Positions 15,704-25,905 of a DNA stretch of 64,000 bases are shown here, in pieces (within the stretch, counting starts at the first letter, position 1; each line of letters opens with the position of its first letter). Position numbers and translations under genes: made by a program. A model generated the notes under the pieces. The model did not search any database, was not told the origin of the DNA, and worked only from the letters and a program-made list of their open reading frames with translations. Location of the stretch: the NCBI RefSeq assembly GCF_002890895.1, contig NZ_POUL01000002.1, forward strand, positions 186,001 through 250,000. Reading direction: 5' to 3'. Source of the DNA: Stutzerimonas stutzeri (GTDB taxonomy: Bacteria; Pseudomonadota; Gammaproteobacteria; Pseudomonadales; Pseudomonadaceae).

Positions 15704-18358
15704 ATGAGCGATGCTCAACGTGCCGATGCCCTGCTTGATGACGCGCCCCGCGAAGGACGCGGGCGGCTCAAGGTATTCCTCGGCGCGGCACCTGGCGTAG
15801 GCAAGACCTACGCGATGCTTCAGGCCGCACAGCGCCAGCGACAGTTAGAGCGCGATGTGCGGGTCGGGGTGGTCGAGACTCACGGTCGCGCGGAAACCGA
15901 GGCGATGCGGGTTGGAATGGCTGAACAGCCGATGCGCCGCAGCGAGTATCGAGGTGTGACGCTGTTCGAAATGGACCTCGACGGCCTGCTGCAATTGCGG
16001 CCAAGTCTCGCGCTGGTCGACGAGCTGGCGCACAGCAATGCGCCCGGCAGCCGGCATGCCAAACGCTGGCAGGATGTCCTTGAGCTGCTCGAAGCGGGTA
16101 TCGATGTCTACACCACGGTCAACGTGCAGCACCTCGAGAGTCTCAACGATCAGGTGCGCGGTATAACCGGTGTGCAGGTCAGGGAAACGGTCCCGGACTG
16201 GGTGCTTCATCAGGCCGATGACATTCTGCTGATCGATCTGCCGCCGCGCGAGCTGTTGGAGCGTCTTCGTGAGGGTAAGGTCTACGTGCCGGAACAGGCG
16301 CGTGCGGCGATCGATGCCTTCTTCACTCAAACCAACCTGACCGCGCTCCGCGAATTGGCGATGCAGACCGCAGCGGCGCGGGTGGATGCAGACCTGCATC
16401 GACGCCACCGGTTGCAGGGTCAAACCGCTCCGGCAGTCCGGGGCCGCTTGCTGGTAGGGATCGATGGTGATGCCTACGCGGAAGGACTGGTCAGGCATGC
16501 AGCCCGGGTCGCTGAACGCCGGCATCTCCCATGGTCAGTCGTACATGTCGACACCGGCGCGAGTCGAGGCGAGGTTCAGCTCGGCTATCTCCAGTCCGCC
16601 CAGCAACTGGCCGAACGTCTTGGCGGAGAGGTTGTGGAGTTGCGTGACGAGCGGGTGGCGCGAACGCTCATCGAGCATGCCGTTGAGCGTCGCGCCACCC
16701 TCGTGTTGGTAGGCGGCGGCCGAGTCCGTAGGGTTTGGAAGTTCTCGATGCGCCGATCGATAGCTGAGCAACTGATCAAGGGAGGGCGCGGTCTGGAGAT
16801 CAGTGTGCTTGGCCAAGAGCCTGCACTGGCCGCAGCACCCGTGAGAACCACCGCCACTCTGGATTGGCGTCAGTATCTGCTTGCTGCGCTGGCGACCCTG
16901 ACTGCCACGGGCGTGGCACTGATGTTGTCCCGCTATCTCGCGTTACCTAACATTTCGCTGGTATTCCTCGCGGCCGTGCTGGTGGTTGCCGTGCGCAGCA
17001 GTCTGGGGCCGGCCCTGGCATGTGCGGGGCTGTCGTTTGTTCTTTACGATTTCCTGTTCATTCCACCGACGTTCACGTTCATCGTCGCGCGTCAGGAAGA
17101 CGTTCTGACGCTTATGTTTTTTCTGTTGATGGCGGTGCTTGCGGGCAATCTTGCCAGCCGCCAACGGCGACAGCTTCAGGCGTTGCGTCAGACTCAGGCG
17201 CAGACCACTGCTTTGCTCGATCTCTCGCGCCAGTTGAGTGCTGCCACCGATGTTCAGGCCGTAGGCGCTGCCGCTGTTCGCCAGTTGCAACTGGTGGCGA
17301 ACCTGGAAGCCGTCATCGCGACGCGCGGCAAGCAGGGGAAATGGATGTTCATCGGGGCTGAGCCGCTGCTGGCCGAGCCGGAAAGGGGGGCTGCTGAATG
17401 GGCGTTCAAGCATGGTCAGCCAGCGGGGAAGGGAACCGATACCTTGCCCAGTGGGCAATGGTGGTGGTTGCCCTTGAGTGGCGATGGACAGCCGCTGGGT
17501 TTGCTAGGCATTCGCCAGCTGGGCGCAGACACGGCAGGGCTACAGAAGCGTCGTCTGATCGCTGCGCTCGCTCAACCCCTGGCACAAGCACTGGGGCGCG
17601 CCACGCTGGCTCAGGAGTTGGAGGCGGCCCGACTGCACGGGCAGACCGAGGAGCTGCGCAGCGCGTTACTTGCATCCGTGTCCCACGATCTGCGCACGCC
17701 GCTTACAGCCATGCGTGGCTCGATCGACAGCCTGGCGAGTCTGGGGCACAGCATGAGTGAGGCGGATCGACAGGAACTGCTTGAGGCGACGCGTGACGAA
17801 GCCGAGCGCCTTGACCGCTACATTCAAAATTTATTGGATATGACGCGCCTCGGTCACGGCGGCCTGAAGCTGATCCGTGACTGGACGACACCTGCCGACA
17901 TCATCGCCAGTGCGCTGCAACGCCTGCACCGTGTGCTAGCAGACCTGCGGCTTGAGCTGCTGGTCCCCGATGATCTGCCGCTTTTGTACGTCCACCCTGC
18001 ATTGGTCGAACAGGCGCTGGTCAATGTGCTGGAAAACGCGGCCCGTTTTTCTCCACCTCAAGGCAGGCTGCAGATTGCAGTCTCGACAGGAGCCGGCACC
18101 CTGCGTTTCATCGTCAGCGATGAGGGCCCAGGCGTTCCCGAGGCCGAACGTGAACGCATTTTCGACATGTTCTATACGGCCGCGCGCGGCGATCGGGGCG
18201 GGCCGGGCACCGGACTCGGCCTCGCCATTTGCCAAGGCATGATCGGCGCACATGGGGGGCGGGTGTTCGTTGCAGACGGGCTCGGCGGAAGAGGCGCGAG
18301 CGTCACCCTGGAGCTTCCGTTACAACCTCAGCCTGAGATGGAAAAGGACCTCACGTGA
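15704..18358 (+). CDS. kdpD: KdpD sensor histidine kinase
   Basis: 884 residues in full KdpD order: N-terminal KdpD domain with Walker A (GAAPGVGKT, residues 27-35), a USP-like domain (GRLLVGIDGDAYAEGLVRHA), four membrane helices (about 395-490), a GAF domain, HisKA with His661 in SVSHDLRTPLTAMRGS, and HATPase (VLENAARFSPP, SDEGPGVPEAE, GTGLGLAICQGM). It senses potassium limitation and phosphorylates KdpE. It starts six bases after the fused kdpBC gene and overlaps kdpE by four bases. The sensor is intact although the pump is not. Confidence 0.95.
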   Translation: MSDAQRADALLDDAPREGRGRLKVFLGAAPGVGKTYAMLQAAQRQRQLERDVRVGVVETHGRAETEAMRVGMAEQPMRRSEYRGVTLFEMDLDGLLQLRPSLALVDELAHSNAPGSRHAKRWQDVLELLEAGIDVYTTVNVQHLESLNDQVRGITGVQVRETVPDWVLHQADDILLIDLPPRELLERLREGKVYVPEQARAAIDAFFTQTNLTALRELAMQTAAARVDADLHRRHRLQGQTAPAVRGRLLVGIDGDAYAEGLVRHAARVAERRHLPWSVVHVDTGASRGEVQLGYLQSAQQLAERLGGEVVELRDERVARTLIEHAVERRATLVLVGGGRVRRVWKFSMRRSIAEQLIKGGRGLEISVLGQEPALAAAPVRTTATLDWRQYLLAALATLTATGVALMLSRYLALPNISLVFLAAVLVVAVRSSLGPALACAGLSFVLYDFLFIPPTFTFIVARQEDVLTLMFFLLMAVLAGNLASRQRRQLQALRQTQAQTTALLDLSRQLSAATDVQAVGAAAVRQLQLVANLEAVIATRGKQGKWMFIGAEPLLAEPERGAAEWAFKHGQPAGKGTDTLPSGQWWWLPLSGDGQPLGLLGIRQLGADTAGLQKRRLIAALAQPLAQALGRATLAQELEAARLHGQTEELRSALLASVSHDLRTPLTAMRGSIDSLASLGHSMSEADRQELLEATRDEAERLDRYIQNLLDMTRLGHGGLKLIRDWTTPADIIASALQRLHRVLADLRLELLVPDDLPLLYVHPALVEQALVNVLENAARFSPPQGRLQIAVSTGAGTLRFIVSDEGPGVPEAERERIFDMFYTAARGDRGGPGTGLGLAICQGMIGAHGGRVFVADGLGGRGASVTLELPLQPQPEMEKDLT

Positions 18359-19044
18359 GTCAGCAAGCCAGCATATTGATCATCGACGACGAGCCGCAGA
18401 TCAGGAAATTCCTTCGCATCAGCCTCGGCTCGCAGGGGTATCGCGTGAGCGAGAGTGGAGACGGTCAGGACGGTCTGGCCTCGGCAGCCTTGAACAAACC
18501 CGACCTGGTCGTGCTCGACCTAGGCCTCCCGGACATGGACGGGCAGACCGTGCTGCGCGAATTGCGCGAGTGGAGTCAGGTGCCGGTGATCGTACTGTCG
18601 GTACGGTCGAGCGAGACCGAGAAGGTCATGGCGCTCGATGGCGGAGCGAATGACTACGTGACCAAACCATTCGGCATCCAGGAGTTCCTCGCTCGGGTCC
18701 GTGCACTGCTGCGTCAGAACCAGGGGGCATCGAGCGGGCCGGCGCAGGCGATGTCAGGTCCGCTATGCATCGACTTCGCGTACCGACGGGTTAGCCTGGA
18801 CGGGCAGGAGATCAGCCTGACCCGCAAGGAGTACGCGGTACTGGCTGAGCTTGCCCAGCACACAGGCCGGGTCGTCACGCAGCAGCAGCTGCTCAAGGAC
18901 ATATGGGGCCCCAGCCACAGCGGCGATACCCATTACCTGCGCGTGGTTGTCGGCCATTTGCGGCGCAAGCTCGGCGATGACCCGTCCGCGCCGCGGTTCA
19001 TCATTACCGAGGCGGGAGTGGGCTACCGCCTGGTCACGGACTAG
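18355..19044 (+). CDS. kdpE: KdpE response regulator
   Basis: 229 residues: receiver domain (ILIIDDEPQIRKFL, Asp55 in VVLDLGLPD, Lys in YVTKPFG) and an OmpR-type winged helix (ISLTRKEYAVLAELAQHTG, then THYLRVVVGHLRRKLG). It is the partner of KdpD and normally activates kdpFABC. A GTG start overlaps the kdpD stop in a GTGA arrangement. The TCTTTACGCC repeats before kdpF are a candidate target. Confidence 0.95.
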   Translation: MSQQASILIIDDEPQIRKFLRISLGSQGYRVSESGDGQDGLASAALNKPDLVVLDLGLPDMDGQTVLRELREWSQVPVIVLSVRSSETEKVMALDGGANDYVTKPFGIQEFLARVRALLRQNQGASSGPAQAMSGPLCIDFAYRRVSLDGQEISLTRKEYAVLAELAQHTGRVVTQQQLLKDIWGPSHSGDTHYLRVVVGHLRRKLGDDPSAPRFIITEAGVGYRLVTD

Positions 19045-19099
19045 GCGTTCCGGGTTACATCTCAAACTCGTTGGCCTGGGTGTCGGTTCGCAGCGCCGT

Positions 19100-20299
19100 T
19101 CAGGCTGGCTGCATTCGCGGATGCCGGAAAAACCACACGGCCAGTGGCGTAGCGAGTGCTACCACCATCCAGCCCAGCAAGCTGATCGCAACAGGCAGCC
19201 CGTAGTGATCGGCGACCCAGCCGACGCCGAGCAAGGGCACGATGCTGCCAACGTAGCCGCACACCAGGTAGGTCGAAATCAGCCCCGAGCGCTCGGCAGG
19301 GCTGGCAATACGGTTGACCATGCTGATACCGGCCAACAGGCACATTCCATGGCCCGCAGCAGCAGCGCAGACCCCGATGATGAACACCAGCGACGAGCCG
19401 GCCGTGAAGTTGAGTACGAGCATTGCGTTACTCAACACCACTGACAACAGACCGAGCAGTCCGCACCAGCGCAGACTCATCCGCGCGCAGGCCAGTTGCA
19501 TCATGGCGGAAGCGAGCAGGATGACGCCAATGGAGGTGCCGCTCACCACCGGGCCATGCCAGGGCAGCATCTTCTCCAGAAACAGCGGGGCCATCGACGC
19601 GTAGATCCCGAACACGCCAAAGGCGAAAAAAGGGCACACACAGGTCAGCAGAAACGCCAGCGAATCCTGGCGTGAGGCCCAGGTCAGCCGCGGAATGAAC
19701 GTACGTAAACCCAGTGGGGCGGCTGCGCTGAACTCTGGATGCGGCTTGAGCTGCACCCGCATCAAGGCGTAGACACCCAGCACGCCGAGGATCAAGGACG
19801 GGATGTAGGTGGTTTTCAGCGGGTGCGCGAACCACTGGCCAATGACGCCGCCAGTAAGCGGGCCAAGGCCGAAACCCAAGGCAAGCAGGAAGCTGGTGAT
19901 CATCGATATCCGCTGCGACGCGCCATCACGGGAAATCTGCACCAGGCCCACTGACGCGCTGGTCACGATCAGGCTTGAAGAAAGACCGACCGCAAAACGG
20001 CCGATGTTGAGACTCGGCAGGTTCCACGCCAGCATCGTCACCAGCGTCCCAGCCCAGCCGAGCAGCAAGCCACTGAGCATGACCTTGCGAAAGCCCAGGG
20101 TGTCGGACAGGCGGCCCATGAACAACAGCCCGAAAAGCGCCCCTGCCATATAGATGATGTAAATCAGCGATATATCGCTGGTACGAAGCTGCCACGCCTG
20201 CTTGTACAGCGGGTACAGCGGCGAGATGAGCGCTGTGCCCATGACACCGACGCACATGGCGAAGCACACCCAGGGAAAAGGGGACCACGTTTGTTTCAT
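19100..20299 (-). CDS. MFS transporter, DHA-type
   Basis: 399 residues with twelve predicted membrane helices and the MFS loop motif GRLSDTLGFRKVML after helix 2. The family is drug or metabolite exporters; no substrate can be deduced. It converges on kdpE with 55 bases between stops, and about 190 bases without a gene separate its start from the binding-protein gene at 20488. Confidence 0.8.
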   Translation of the reverse strand: MKQTWSPFPWVCFAMCVGVMGTALISPLYPLYKQAWQLRTSDISLIYIIYMAGALFGLLFMGRLSDTLGFRKVMLSGLLLGWAGTLVTMLAWNLPSLNIGRFAVGLSSSLIVTSASVGLVQISRDGASQRISMITSFLLALGFGLGPLTGGVIGQWFAHPLKTTYIPSLILGVLGVYALMRVQLKPHPEFSAAAPLGLRTFIPRLTWASRQDSLAFLLTCVCPFFAFGVFGIYASMAPLFLEKMLPWHGPVVSGTSIGVILLASAMMQLACARMSLRWCGLLGLLSVVLSNAMLVLNFTAGSSLVFIIGVCAAAAGHGMCLLAGISMVNRIASPAERSGLISTYLVCGYVGSIVPLLGVGWVADHYGLPVAISLLGWMVVALATPLAVWFFRHPRMQPA

Positions 20300-20487
20300 T
20301 GATAAAGCCCGATTTGACGTGAGAATGGCGTCATTTCAGCGCTGCCCCGCATGGGGACATGAACGCCCTGATCATTAGGCGCCTACTGTATCGGCTCGAA
20401 GTGAACTCCGGGCATTCATTCGTTCGGTGATTAACGACCCATGAGCCCGGCGTTCAATCTGTGGTGTTCCCTTGCGCAACGCAGTGC

Positions 20488-21723
20488 CTAGCGCAAGATC
20501 AGCTCGTCACCGCGCTCCTCGTGCCAATCATCGAGGCTTGGGGCTGCCGCTTCGCCATCCATGCGATGGATGATGGTGAAGTAATCCTGCTTGAACCTGT
20601 CCTGCATGATCTCATCACGCGATCGGACCCGGACAGCGTAGATGCTCTGAACATTCTGATGGTCGAAGCTGCGCCAGTACTGTTCGTCCTTGAGCAGGCT
20701 GTAGTGATGGTCTTCCAGCGCCTTGATGACTTTTTCGCTGTGCAGGCTGCCTGCACGCTGTACCGCCTCAGCCCATTGCTGAACGATGGCGAAGGCGGAT
20801 GCGGCTGTACTGTCGGGGTAGCGCTGATGCTGGGCGATAAAGGCTTCGACGAAAGCCTGCCCCTGTTCGCTTTTGACCAGGGCCGGGACGCGCCAGGTCC
20901 AGGCTGCCGTGCCAATGACGTGCTCCATCACCTGTGGGCCTGCCTGCTCGACGATGCTGCCGGTCAGGTTGGGCACGATGATCTGCATCCGCTGGTCGAG
21001 CTTGAGGTCATGCGCCAGACGCATGGTCTGCACCAGATCCTGGCCGAGCAGGATAACGACCAATACATCGGCGTCACTGGCCGCGGCCTTCTTCAGCGCG
21101 GCGCGATACTCCTCATGGTGTGCGCCCCTGGCACTGATGCGCGAGAAACCATGGCGGGCTCGGTCCCGGCTGCGGGTGGCTTCGCGCAGTGCCTGCTCCA
21201 TGCTGTGGCCCCAGGTGTCGTCGAGGCTGACGTAGTGGTAGCGACGGTTCGGCAGATGCCAGCTCAGGTACTCGCCTAGCACGCGTGCACTCATCAAGGC
21301 ACTGTTGGTTTCACGGAACAGATAGCGCTGGCCGTCGTGCCCGGTGATTGCGTTGGCGTAACCCAGCGTAGGGAAGAACAACATGCCCAGCTCGCGGGCG
21401 CGCTGGCCGGCGGCTATGGCCTCCTCGCTGGTGGCACCGCCAAAGGCCATCGAGGCACCTTGGGCGGCAAACTTGTCGATGTTGGCCCGCGCCTTTTCTT
21501 CACGGGCGGCTGAGTTGCGGCTGATCAGCTCGAGCGGTCTACCCAGCACGCCGCCCTGTTGGTTGATGGTCTCGATGGCGAGGAGGGCGCCGCGGCGCAG
21601 CTCAAGACCTTCACTCTTGTAGTTGCCGGTGCTTGGGTAATTCAAGCCCAGCCGAATTGGCTGAGCGGCGTTGGCGGTGGCAGCCAATGCCAACAGGATG
21701 CTGCAGATGATGAGGCGGCGCAT
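20488..21723 (-). CDS. type I periplasmic substrate-binding protein
   Basis: 411 residues with a signal peptide (MRRLIICSILLALAATANAA) and a type I binding fold of the branched-chain amino acid/urea kind (IRLGLNYPSTGNYKSEGLELRRGALLAIE). No permease or ATPase gene accompanies it, so it may be a sensor partner instead of a transporter subunit. It is divergent from pedH and shares that promoter region, which suggests a role with the quinoprotein system. ATG 21723 with AAGGA upstream is preferred to the longer frame at 21810. Confidence 0.78.
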   Translation of the reverse strand: MRRLIICSILLALAATANAAQPIRLGLNYPSTGNYKSEGLELRRGALLAIETINQQGGVLGRPLELISRNSAAREEKARANIDKFAAQGASMAFGGATSEEAIAAGQRARELGMLFFPTLGYANAITGHDGQRYLFRETNSALMSARVLGEYLSWHLPNRRYHYVSLDDTWGHSMEQALREATRSRDRARHGFSRISARGAHHEEYRAALKKAAASDADVLVVILLGQDLVQTMRLAHDLKLDQRMQIIVPNLTGSIVEQAGPQVMEHVIGTAAWTWRVPALVKSEQGQAFVEAFIAQHQRYPDSTAASAFAIVQQWAEAVQRAGSLHSEKVIKALEDHHYSLLKDEQYWRSFDHQNVQSIYAVRVRSRDEIMQDRFKQDYFTIIHRMDGEAAAPSLDDWHEERGDELILR

Positions 21724-21881
21724 GGCTCGTGTCCTTGTGAGCAGAGGGGCGTCCGTTGTAAGCCTCGAACTCGGCGCGAGAAATTGTCTTTTCGGGCACA
21801 CCGGCCCCAACTTCGGTGCCGGTGTGGTCGTCCGGCTCTGCCATCACGATGCACGGATGGCGTGGCCTACGGCGAGTATTG

Positions 21882-21897
21882 CTACCAAGGGAGGAGA
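21882..21897 (+). promoter_or_regulatory. CTACCAA box at pedH
   Basis: CTACCAAGGGAGGAGA, identical to 10632-10647 and at the same distance from the next plus-strand start codon (110-111 bases in both). Candidate activator site. Confidence 0.55.
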
Positions 21898-21956
21898 AAA
21901 ATCGGTACTGCGTGTAATTGTTGCAGGAGCGGCTAGATCCAAGAATCGCTACTAGA

Positions 21957-21973
21957 CCGGGAAAACTTCCCGG
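21957..21973. promoter_or_regulatory. CCGGGAAAACTTCCCGG palindrome
   Basis: A perfect 7-3-7 inverted repeat located 35-51 bases before the pedH start codon, so either an operator near the transcription start or a small mRNA hairpin. Its core recurs at pedE and, with one change, at pqqA. Confidence 0.55.
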
Positions 21974-22007
21974 CGACGATAACAATGAACCCGTAGAGGT
22001 AGCCGCA

Positions 22008-23786
22008 ATGAAGCACACCGGTCTTCGCAAGCCCTTCGCCCTGACAGCGCTTTGCGCCGCCATGGCCGTGTCCAGCGTGTCGGCATGGGCAGTCACCGAT
22101 CAGGAAATTCTCGATGACGCCAAGTCCACCGATCAGATCGTTACCAACGGCCTGGGGCTGCAAGGCCAGCGCTACAGCACCCTGGATGCCCTGAACACTG
22201 AAAACGTCAGTCAGCTTCGCCCGGTCTGGGGCTTTTCCCTGGGGGGCGAAAAGCAACGTGGCCAGGAAGCGCAGCCACTGATCAAAGACGGCGTGATGTA
22301 CCTCACCGGCTCCTACTCGCGCGTGTTTGCGGTCGATGCCCGCACCGGCAAGGAACTGTGGCAGTACGACGCTCGCCTGCCGGACGGCATCATGCCTTGC
22401 TGTGACGTGATCAACCGTGGCGTAGCCCTGTATGACGACCTGGTGATTTTCGGCACCCTGGACGCCAAGCTGGTCGCGCTGAACAAGGACACCGGCAAGG
22501 TCGTCTGGAAAAAGACCGTGGCCGACTACAAGGCTGGCTACTCCATCTCGGCCGCCCCGATGGTGGTCAAGGGCAAACTGATCACCGGCCTGGCCGGCGG
22601 TGAGTTCGGCGTTGTAGGCATGATCCAGGCCTTCAATCCCAAGAACGGCGAACTGCTGTGGACCCGTCCGACCGTCGAAGGCCACATGGGCTACGTGATG
22701 AAGGACGGCAAAAAGGTCGAGAACGGCATTTCCGGCGGCGAAGCCGGCAAGACTTGGCCGGGCGACCTGTGGAAGACCGGCGGTGCAGCGCCTTGGCTGG
22801 GTGGCTACTACGATCCGGACACCGACTCGCTGCTGTTCGGCACCGGTAACCCTTCGCCGTGGAACTCGCACCTGCGCCCAGGCGATAACCTGTATTCCTC
22901 CTCGCGCCTGGCGCTGGACCCGGACGACGGTTCGATCAAATGGCACTTCCAGTCTACGCCGCATGACGGCTGGGACTTCGACGGCGTGAACGAGCTGATC
23001 TCCTTCGATTACAAGGAAAACGGCAAAACCGTCAAAGCAGCCGGTACTGCGGACCGTAACGGCTTCTTCTATGTACTGGATCGCACCAACGGCAAGTTCA
23101 TCCGCGGCTTCCCGTTCGTTGACAAGATCACCTGGGCCAAGGGTCTGGACAAGGATGGCCGTCCGATCTACGACGACGCCAACCGTCCCGGCGCACCAGG
23201 AGAGGCTGACAAGGGCAAGTCCGTCACCGTGGCGCCATCGTTCCTCGGCGGCAAGAATTGGATGCCAATGGCGTACAGCCAGGACACCGGACTGTTCTAC
23301 GTGCCTTCGAACGAATGGGCGATGGACATCTGGAACGAAGGCGTCGCTTACAAGAAGGGCGCGGCTTATCTGGGTGCCGGCTTCACCATCCATCCGCTAA
23401 ACGAGGAATACATTGGCGTGCTGCGCGCCATTGATCCGAAAACCGGCAAGGAAGTCTGGCGCTACAAGAACTACGCGCCGCTGTGGGGTGGCGTACTGGC
23501 AACTAAGGGCAATCTGGTGTTCACCGGTAACCCGGAAGGCTTCCTGATGGCGTTCAATGCCAAGACGGGTGAGAAGGTCTACGAGTTCAACACCGGCTCC
23601 GGTGTAATCGGTTCTCCGGTTACCTGGGAAATGGATGGCGAACAGTACGTTTCGGTCCTTTCCGGCTGGGGCGGCGCTGTACCGCTCTGGGGCGGCGAAG
23701 TCGCCAAGCGCATCAAGGACTTCAACCAGGGCGGCATGGTCTGGACCTTCAAACTGCCGAAGGATGAGGTCGTAGCCAAGCGCTAA
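22008..23786 (+). CDS. pedH: lanthanide-type PQQ alcohol dehydrogenase (PedH-like)
   Basis: 592 residues, signal peptide ([18 protein letters not shown]), vicinal disulfide Cys131-Cys132 ([10 protein letters not shown]), and catalytic Asp323 in [10 protein letters not shown]. The additional Asp325 two residues on is the hallmark of lanthanide-dependent enzymes (XoxF, PedH); Glu199 and Asn281 complete the expected metal ligand set. It should oxidise alcohols and aldehydes in the periplasm when rare earth ions are present. ATG 22008 is preceded by AGAGGTAG and begins the signal peptide. A terminator follows. It differs clearly in sequence from the calcium-type enzyme at 8574-10433. Confidence 0.93.
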   Translation: MKHTGLRKPFALTALCAAMAVSSVSAWAVTDQEILDDAKSTDQIVTNGLGLQGQRYSTLDALNTENVSQLRPVWGFSLGGEKQRGQEAQPLIKDGVMYLTGSYSRVFAVDARTGKELWQYDARLPDGIMPCCDVINRGVALYDDLVIFGTLDAKLVALNKDTGKVVWKKTVADYKAGYSISAAPMVVKGKLITGLAGGEFGVVGMIQAFNPKNGELLWTRPTVEGHMGYVMKDGKKVENGISGGEAGKTWPGDLWKTGGAAPWLGGYYDPDTDSLLFGTGNPSPWNSHLRPGDNLYSSSRLALDPDDGSIKWHFQSTPHDGWDFDGVNELISFDYKENGKTVKAAGTADRNGFFYVLDRTNGKFIRGFPFVDKITWAKGLDKDGRPIYDDANRPGAPGEADKGKSVTVAPSFLGGKNWMPMAYSQDTGLFYVPSNEWAMDIWNEGVAYKKGAAYLGAGFTIHPLNEEYIGVLRAIDPKTGKEVWRYKNYAPLWGGVLATKGNLVFTGNPEGFLMAFNAKTGEKVYEFNTGSGVIGSPVTWEMDGEQYVSVLSGWGGAVPLWGGEVAKRIKDFNQGGMVWTFKLPKDEVVAKR

Positions 23787-23827
23787 GCGGCAAATCAAAG
23801 GGGCCGATATCCGGCCTCGATGCTGCA

Positions 23828-23857
23828 AAAACCCGCCCACTCGTGGCGGGTTTTTTG
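23828..23857 (+). terminator. rho-independent terminator after pedH
   Basis: Stem AACCCGCC/GGCGGGTT with a 7-base loop followed by a T-run, about 42 bases after the pedH stop. Confidence 0.85.
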
Positions 23858-24141
23858 TTTGTGGAGTGAATCCGTCGAAAGTGCTGACCGACTCTTGCAC
23901 TGTGACCTGGCGACCTAACAGGTGCCACTCGGCACTCAACTGTTTCGCCCGTTTTGGTCGATTCGCATGCGTATTGCGTCACTCCGAGACTCGTACAGCT
24001 CCATTGCATCTACTACCAAATGAGGAACGCATCTGTCCCTTGGGTGCATTCCGGGCAAGCGGTTGTGCTGCCTAAGATCGTCCCATGTCCTGTCCATGTT
24101 CGGTCAGGCTCCGACAAGCAGAAAAATTAGAGAGGCCGCTC
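23858..24141 (+). promoter_or_regulatory. exaC upstream region
   Basis: With the terminator this makes a 355-base gap without a gene. It contains CTACCAAATGAGGAA at 24013-24027, a variant of the CTACCAA box, 114 bases before the exaC start. No GGAAnACTTCC repeat is present here. Confidence 0.5.
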
Positions 24142-25662
24142 ATGATTTACGCCCAACCCGGCAAAGAAGGTTCCGTCATTACGTTCAAGCCACGTTATGG
24201 CAACTTCATCGGTGGTGAATTCGTTCCGCCGGTCAAGGGTGAGTATTTCGTCAACACCTCGCCGGTCAACGGAGAAGTCATCGCCGAATTCCCGCGCTCC
24301 GGGGTCGAGGATGTCGAGCACGCTCTCGATGCCGCCCACGCTGCCGCTGATGCCTGGGGCAAGACCTCTGTGCAGGACCGCGCTCTGGTGCTGCTGAAAA
24401 TCGCCGACCGTATCGAAGCCAACCTGGAAAAACTGGCCATCGCCGAGACCTGGGACAACGGCAAGGCGGTCCGCGAAACATTGAACGCCGACGTGCCGCT
24501 CGCGGCTGACCATTTCCGTTACTTCGCCGGTTGCATCCGTGCGCAGGAAGGCAGCGCCGCTGAAATCAACGAGCACACCGCGGCTTATCACTTCCACGAG
24601 CCCCTGGGTGTAGTCGGTCAGATCATTCCGTGGAACTTCCCGTTGCTGATGGCTGCGTGGAAGCTCGCTCCGGCCTTGGCCGCGGGTAACTGCATCGTGC
24701 TCAAGCCGGCCGAACAGACGCCGCTGTCGATCATGGTCTTTGCCGAGCTGGTCGGTGACCTGCTGCCACCAGGCGTGCTGAACATCGTTCAAGGCTTCGG
24801 CCGCGAAGCAGGCCAGGCGCTGGCTACCAGCACTCGTATCGCCAAGATCGCGTTCACCGGTTCGACACCGGTTGGTTCGCACATCATGCGCTGCGCTGCC
24901 GAAAACATCATTCCAAGCACCGTGGAGCTGGGTGGCAAGAGCCCGAACATCTTCTTCGAAGACATCATGAATGCTGAACCGGCATTCATCGAAAAAGCCG
25001 CTGAAGGTCTGGTACTGGCGTTCTTCAACCAGGGTGAAGTGTGCACCTGCCCGTCGCGTGCACTGATTCAGGAGTCGATCTTCGAACCCTTCATGGAAGT
25101 GGTGATGAAGAAGATCAAGGCGATCAAGCGTGGCAACCCGCTCGATACCGACACCATGGTCGGCGCTCAGGCCTCCGAACAGCAGTTCGACAAGATCCTG
25201 TCGTACATGGAAATCGCTCAGCAGGAAGGTGCTGAGATTCTCACAGGCGGTGCCGCCGAGAAGCTCGAAGGCGGCCTGGCGACCGGTTATTACGTGCAGC
25301 CGACCCTGATCAAGGGCCACAACAAGATGCGCGTGTTCCAGGAAGAGATCTTTGGGCCGGTGGTTGGGGTTGCGACCTTCAAGGACGAGGCCGAAGCCTT
25401 GGCGATTGCCAACGACACCGAATTCGGTCTCGGTGCTGGCGTCTGGACCCGCGACATCAACCGCGCCTACCGCATGGGCCGTGGCATCAAGGCCGGTCGC
25501 GTCTGGACCAACTGCTATCACCTGTACCCAGCGCACGCGGCGTTCGGCGGCTACAAGAAGTCCGGTGTTGGTCGTGAAACCCACAAGATGATGCTCGATC
25601 ACTATCAGCAGACCAAGAACCTGCTGATCAGCTACGACATCAACCCGCTGGGCTTCTTCTAA
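24142..25662 (+). CDS. exaC: NAD+ aldehyde dehydrogenase ExaC-like
   Basis: 506 residues of the aldehyde dehydrogenase superfamily: [21 protein letters not shown] (cofactor site), [10 protein letters not shown] and [11 protein letters not shown] (Rossmann), [13 protein letters not shown] (general base Glu), and catalytic Cys in [13 protein letters not shown]. It oxidises acetaldehyde formed by the quinoprotein dehydrogenases to acetate in the cytoplasm. ATG 24142 with AGAGAGG upstream is used. Position next to pedH and pqq, and an upstream CTACCAA-type box, support the ExaC assignment. Confidence 0.92.
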   Translation: MIYAQPGKEGSVITFKPRYGNFIGGEFVPPVKGEYFVNTSPVNGEVIAEFPRSGVEDVEHALDAAHAAADAWGKTSVQDRALVLLKIADRIEANLEKLAIAETWDNGKAVRETLNADVPLAADHFRYFAGCIRAQEGSAAEINEHTAAYHFHEPLGVVGQIIPWNFPLLMAAWKLAPALAAGNCIVLKPAEQTPLSIMVFAELVGDLLPPGVLNIVQGFGREAGQALATSTRIAKIAFTGSTPVGSHIMRCAAENIIPSTVELGGKSPNIFFEDIMNAEPAFIEKAAEGLVLAFFNQGEVCTCPSRALIQESIFEPFMEVVMKKIKAIKRGNPLDTDTMVGAQASEQQFDKILSYMEIAQQEGAEILTGGAAEKLEGGLATGYYVQPTLIKGHNKMRVFQEEIFGPVVGVATFKDEAEALAIANDTEFGLGAGVWTRDINRAYRMGRGIKAGRVWTNCYHLYPAHAAFGGYKKSGVGRETHKMMLDHYQQTKNLLISYDINPLGFF

Positions 25663-25784
25663 GCGCGCGGCACTGCAACTTGAGAGACCCGGCGCGTTCG
25701 CTCCAGCGCGCCGGCTGACTTGCTCGCACGCGATCAGTGCGGGGACCCTCGACCGACCGGGTGCGGCAGGTGGTCCATCAACGC

Positions 25785-25812
25785 AACGCGGCCCCAAAGG
25801 CCGCGTTTTTTT
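25785..25812 (+). terminator. rho-independent terminator after exaC
   Basis: AACGCGGCC CCAAA GGCCGCGTT followed by a T-run. It lies inside the upstream extension of the next frame, which is one reason to place the next start at 25906. Confidence 0.85.
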
Positions 25813-25905
25813 ATGCCCTCGCCAAGCCCGGCGAGCGTAAGGGGCGAACTCCAACGCCCGTTGCACCTCAGATTCAGCATGACCCACGTTCATGAGGACT
25901 TGCTG

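Larger units (their letters stand above)
21724..22007. promoter_or_regulatory. divergent promoter region before pedH
   Basis: 284 bases with no gene. Contains CTACCAAGGGAGGAGA at 21882-21897, 111 bases before pedH, and the palindrome CCGGGAAAACTTCCCGG at 21957-21973. Confidence 0.6.

Noticed and set aside
21933..23393. A 486-residue open frame on the minus strand
   Set aside because: Antisense to pedH, which has full quinoprotein motifs on the plus strand.
25720..25905. Upstream extension of the ene-reductase frame
   Set aside because: It runs through a clear rho-independent terminator at 25785-25812, and the OYE fold begins after 25906.
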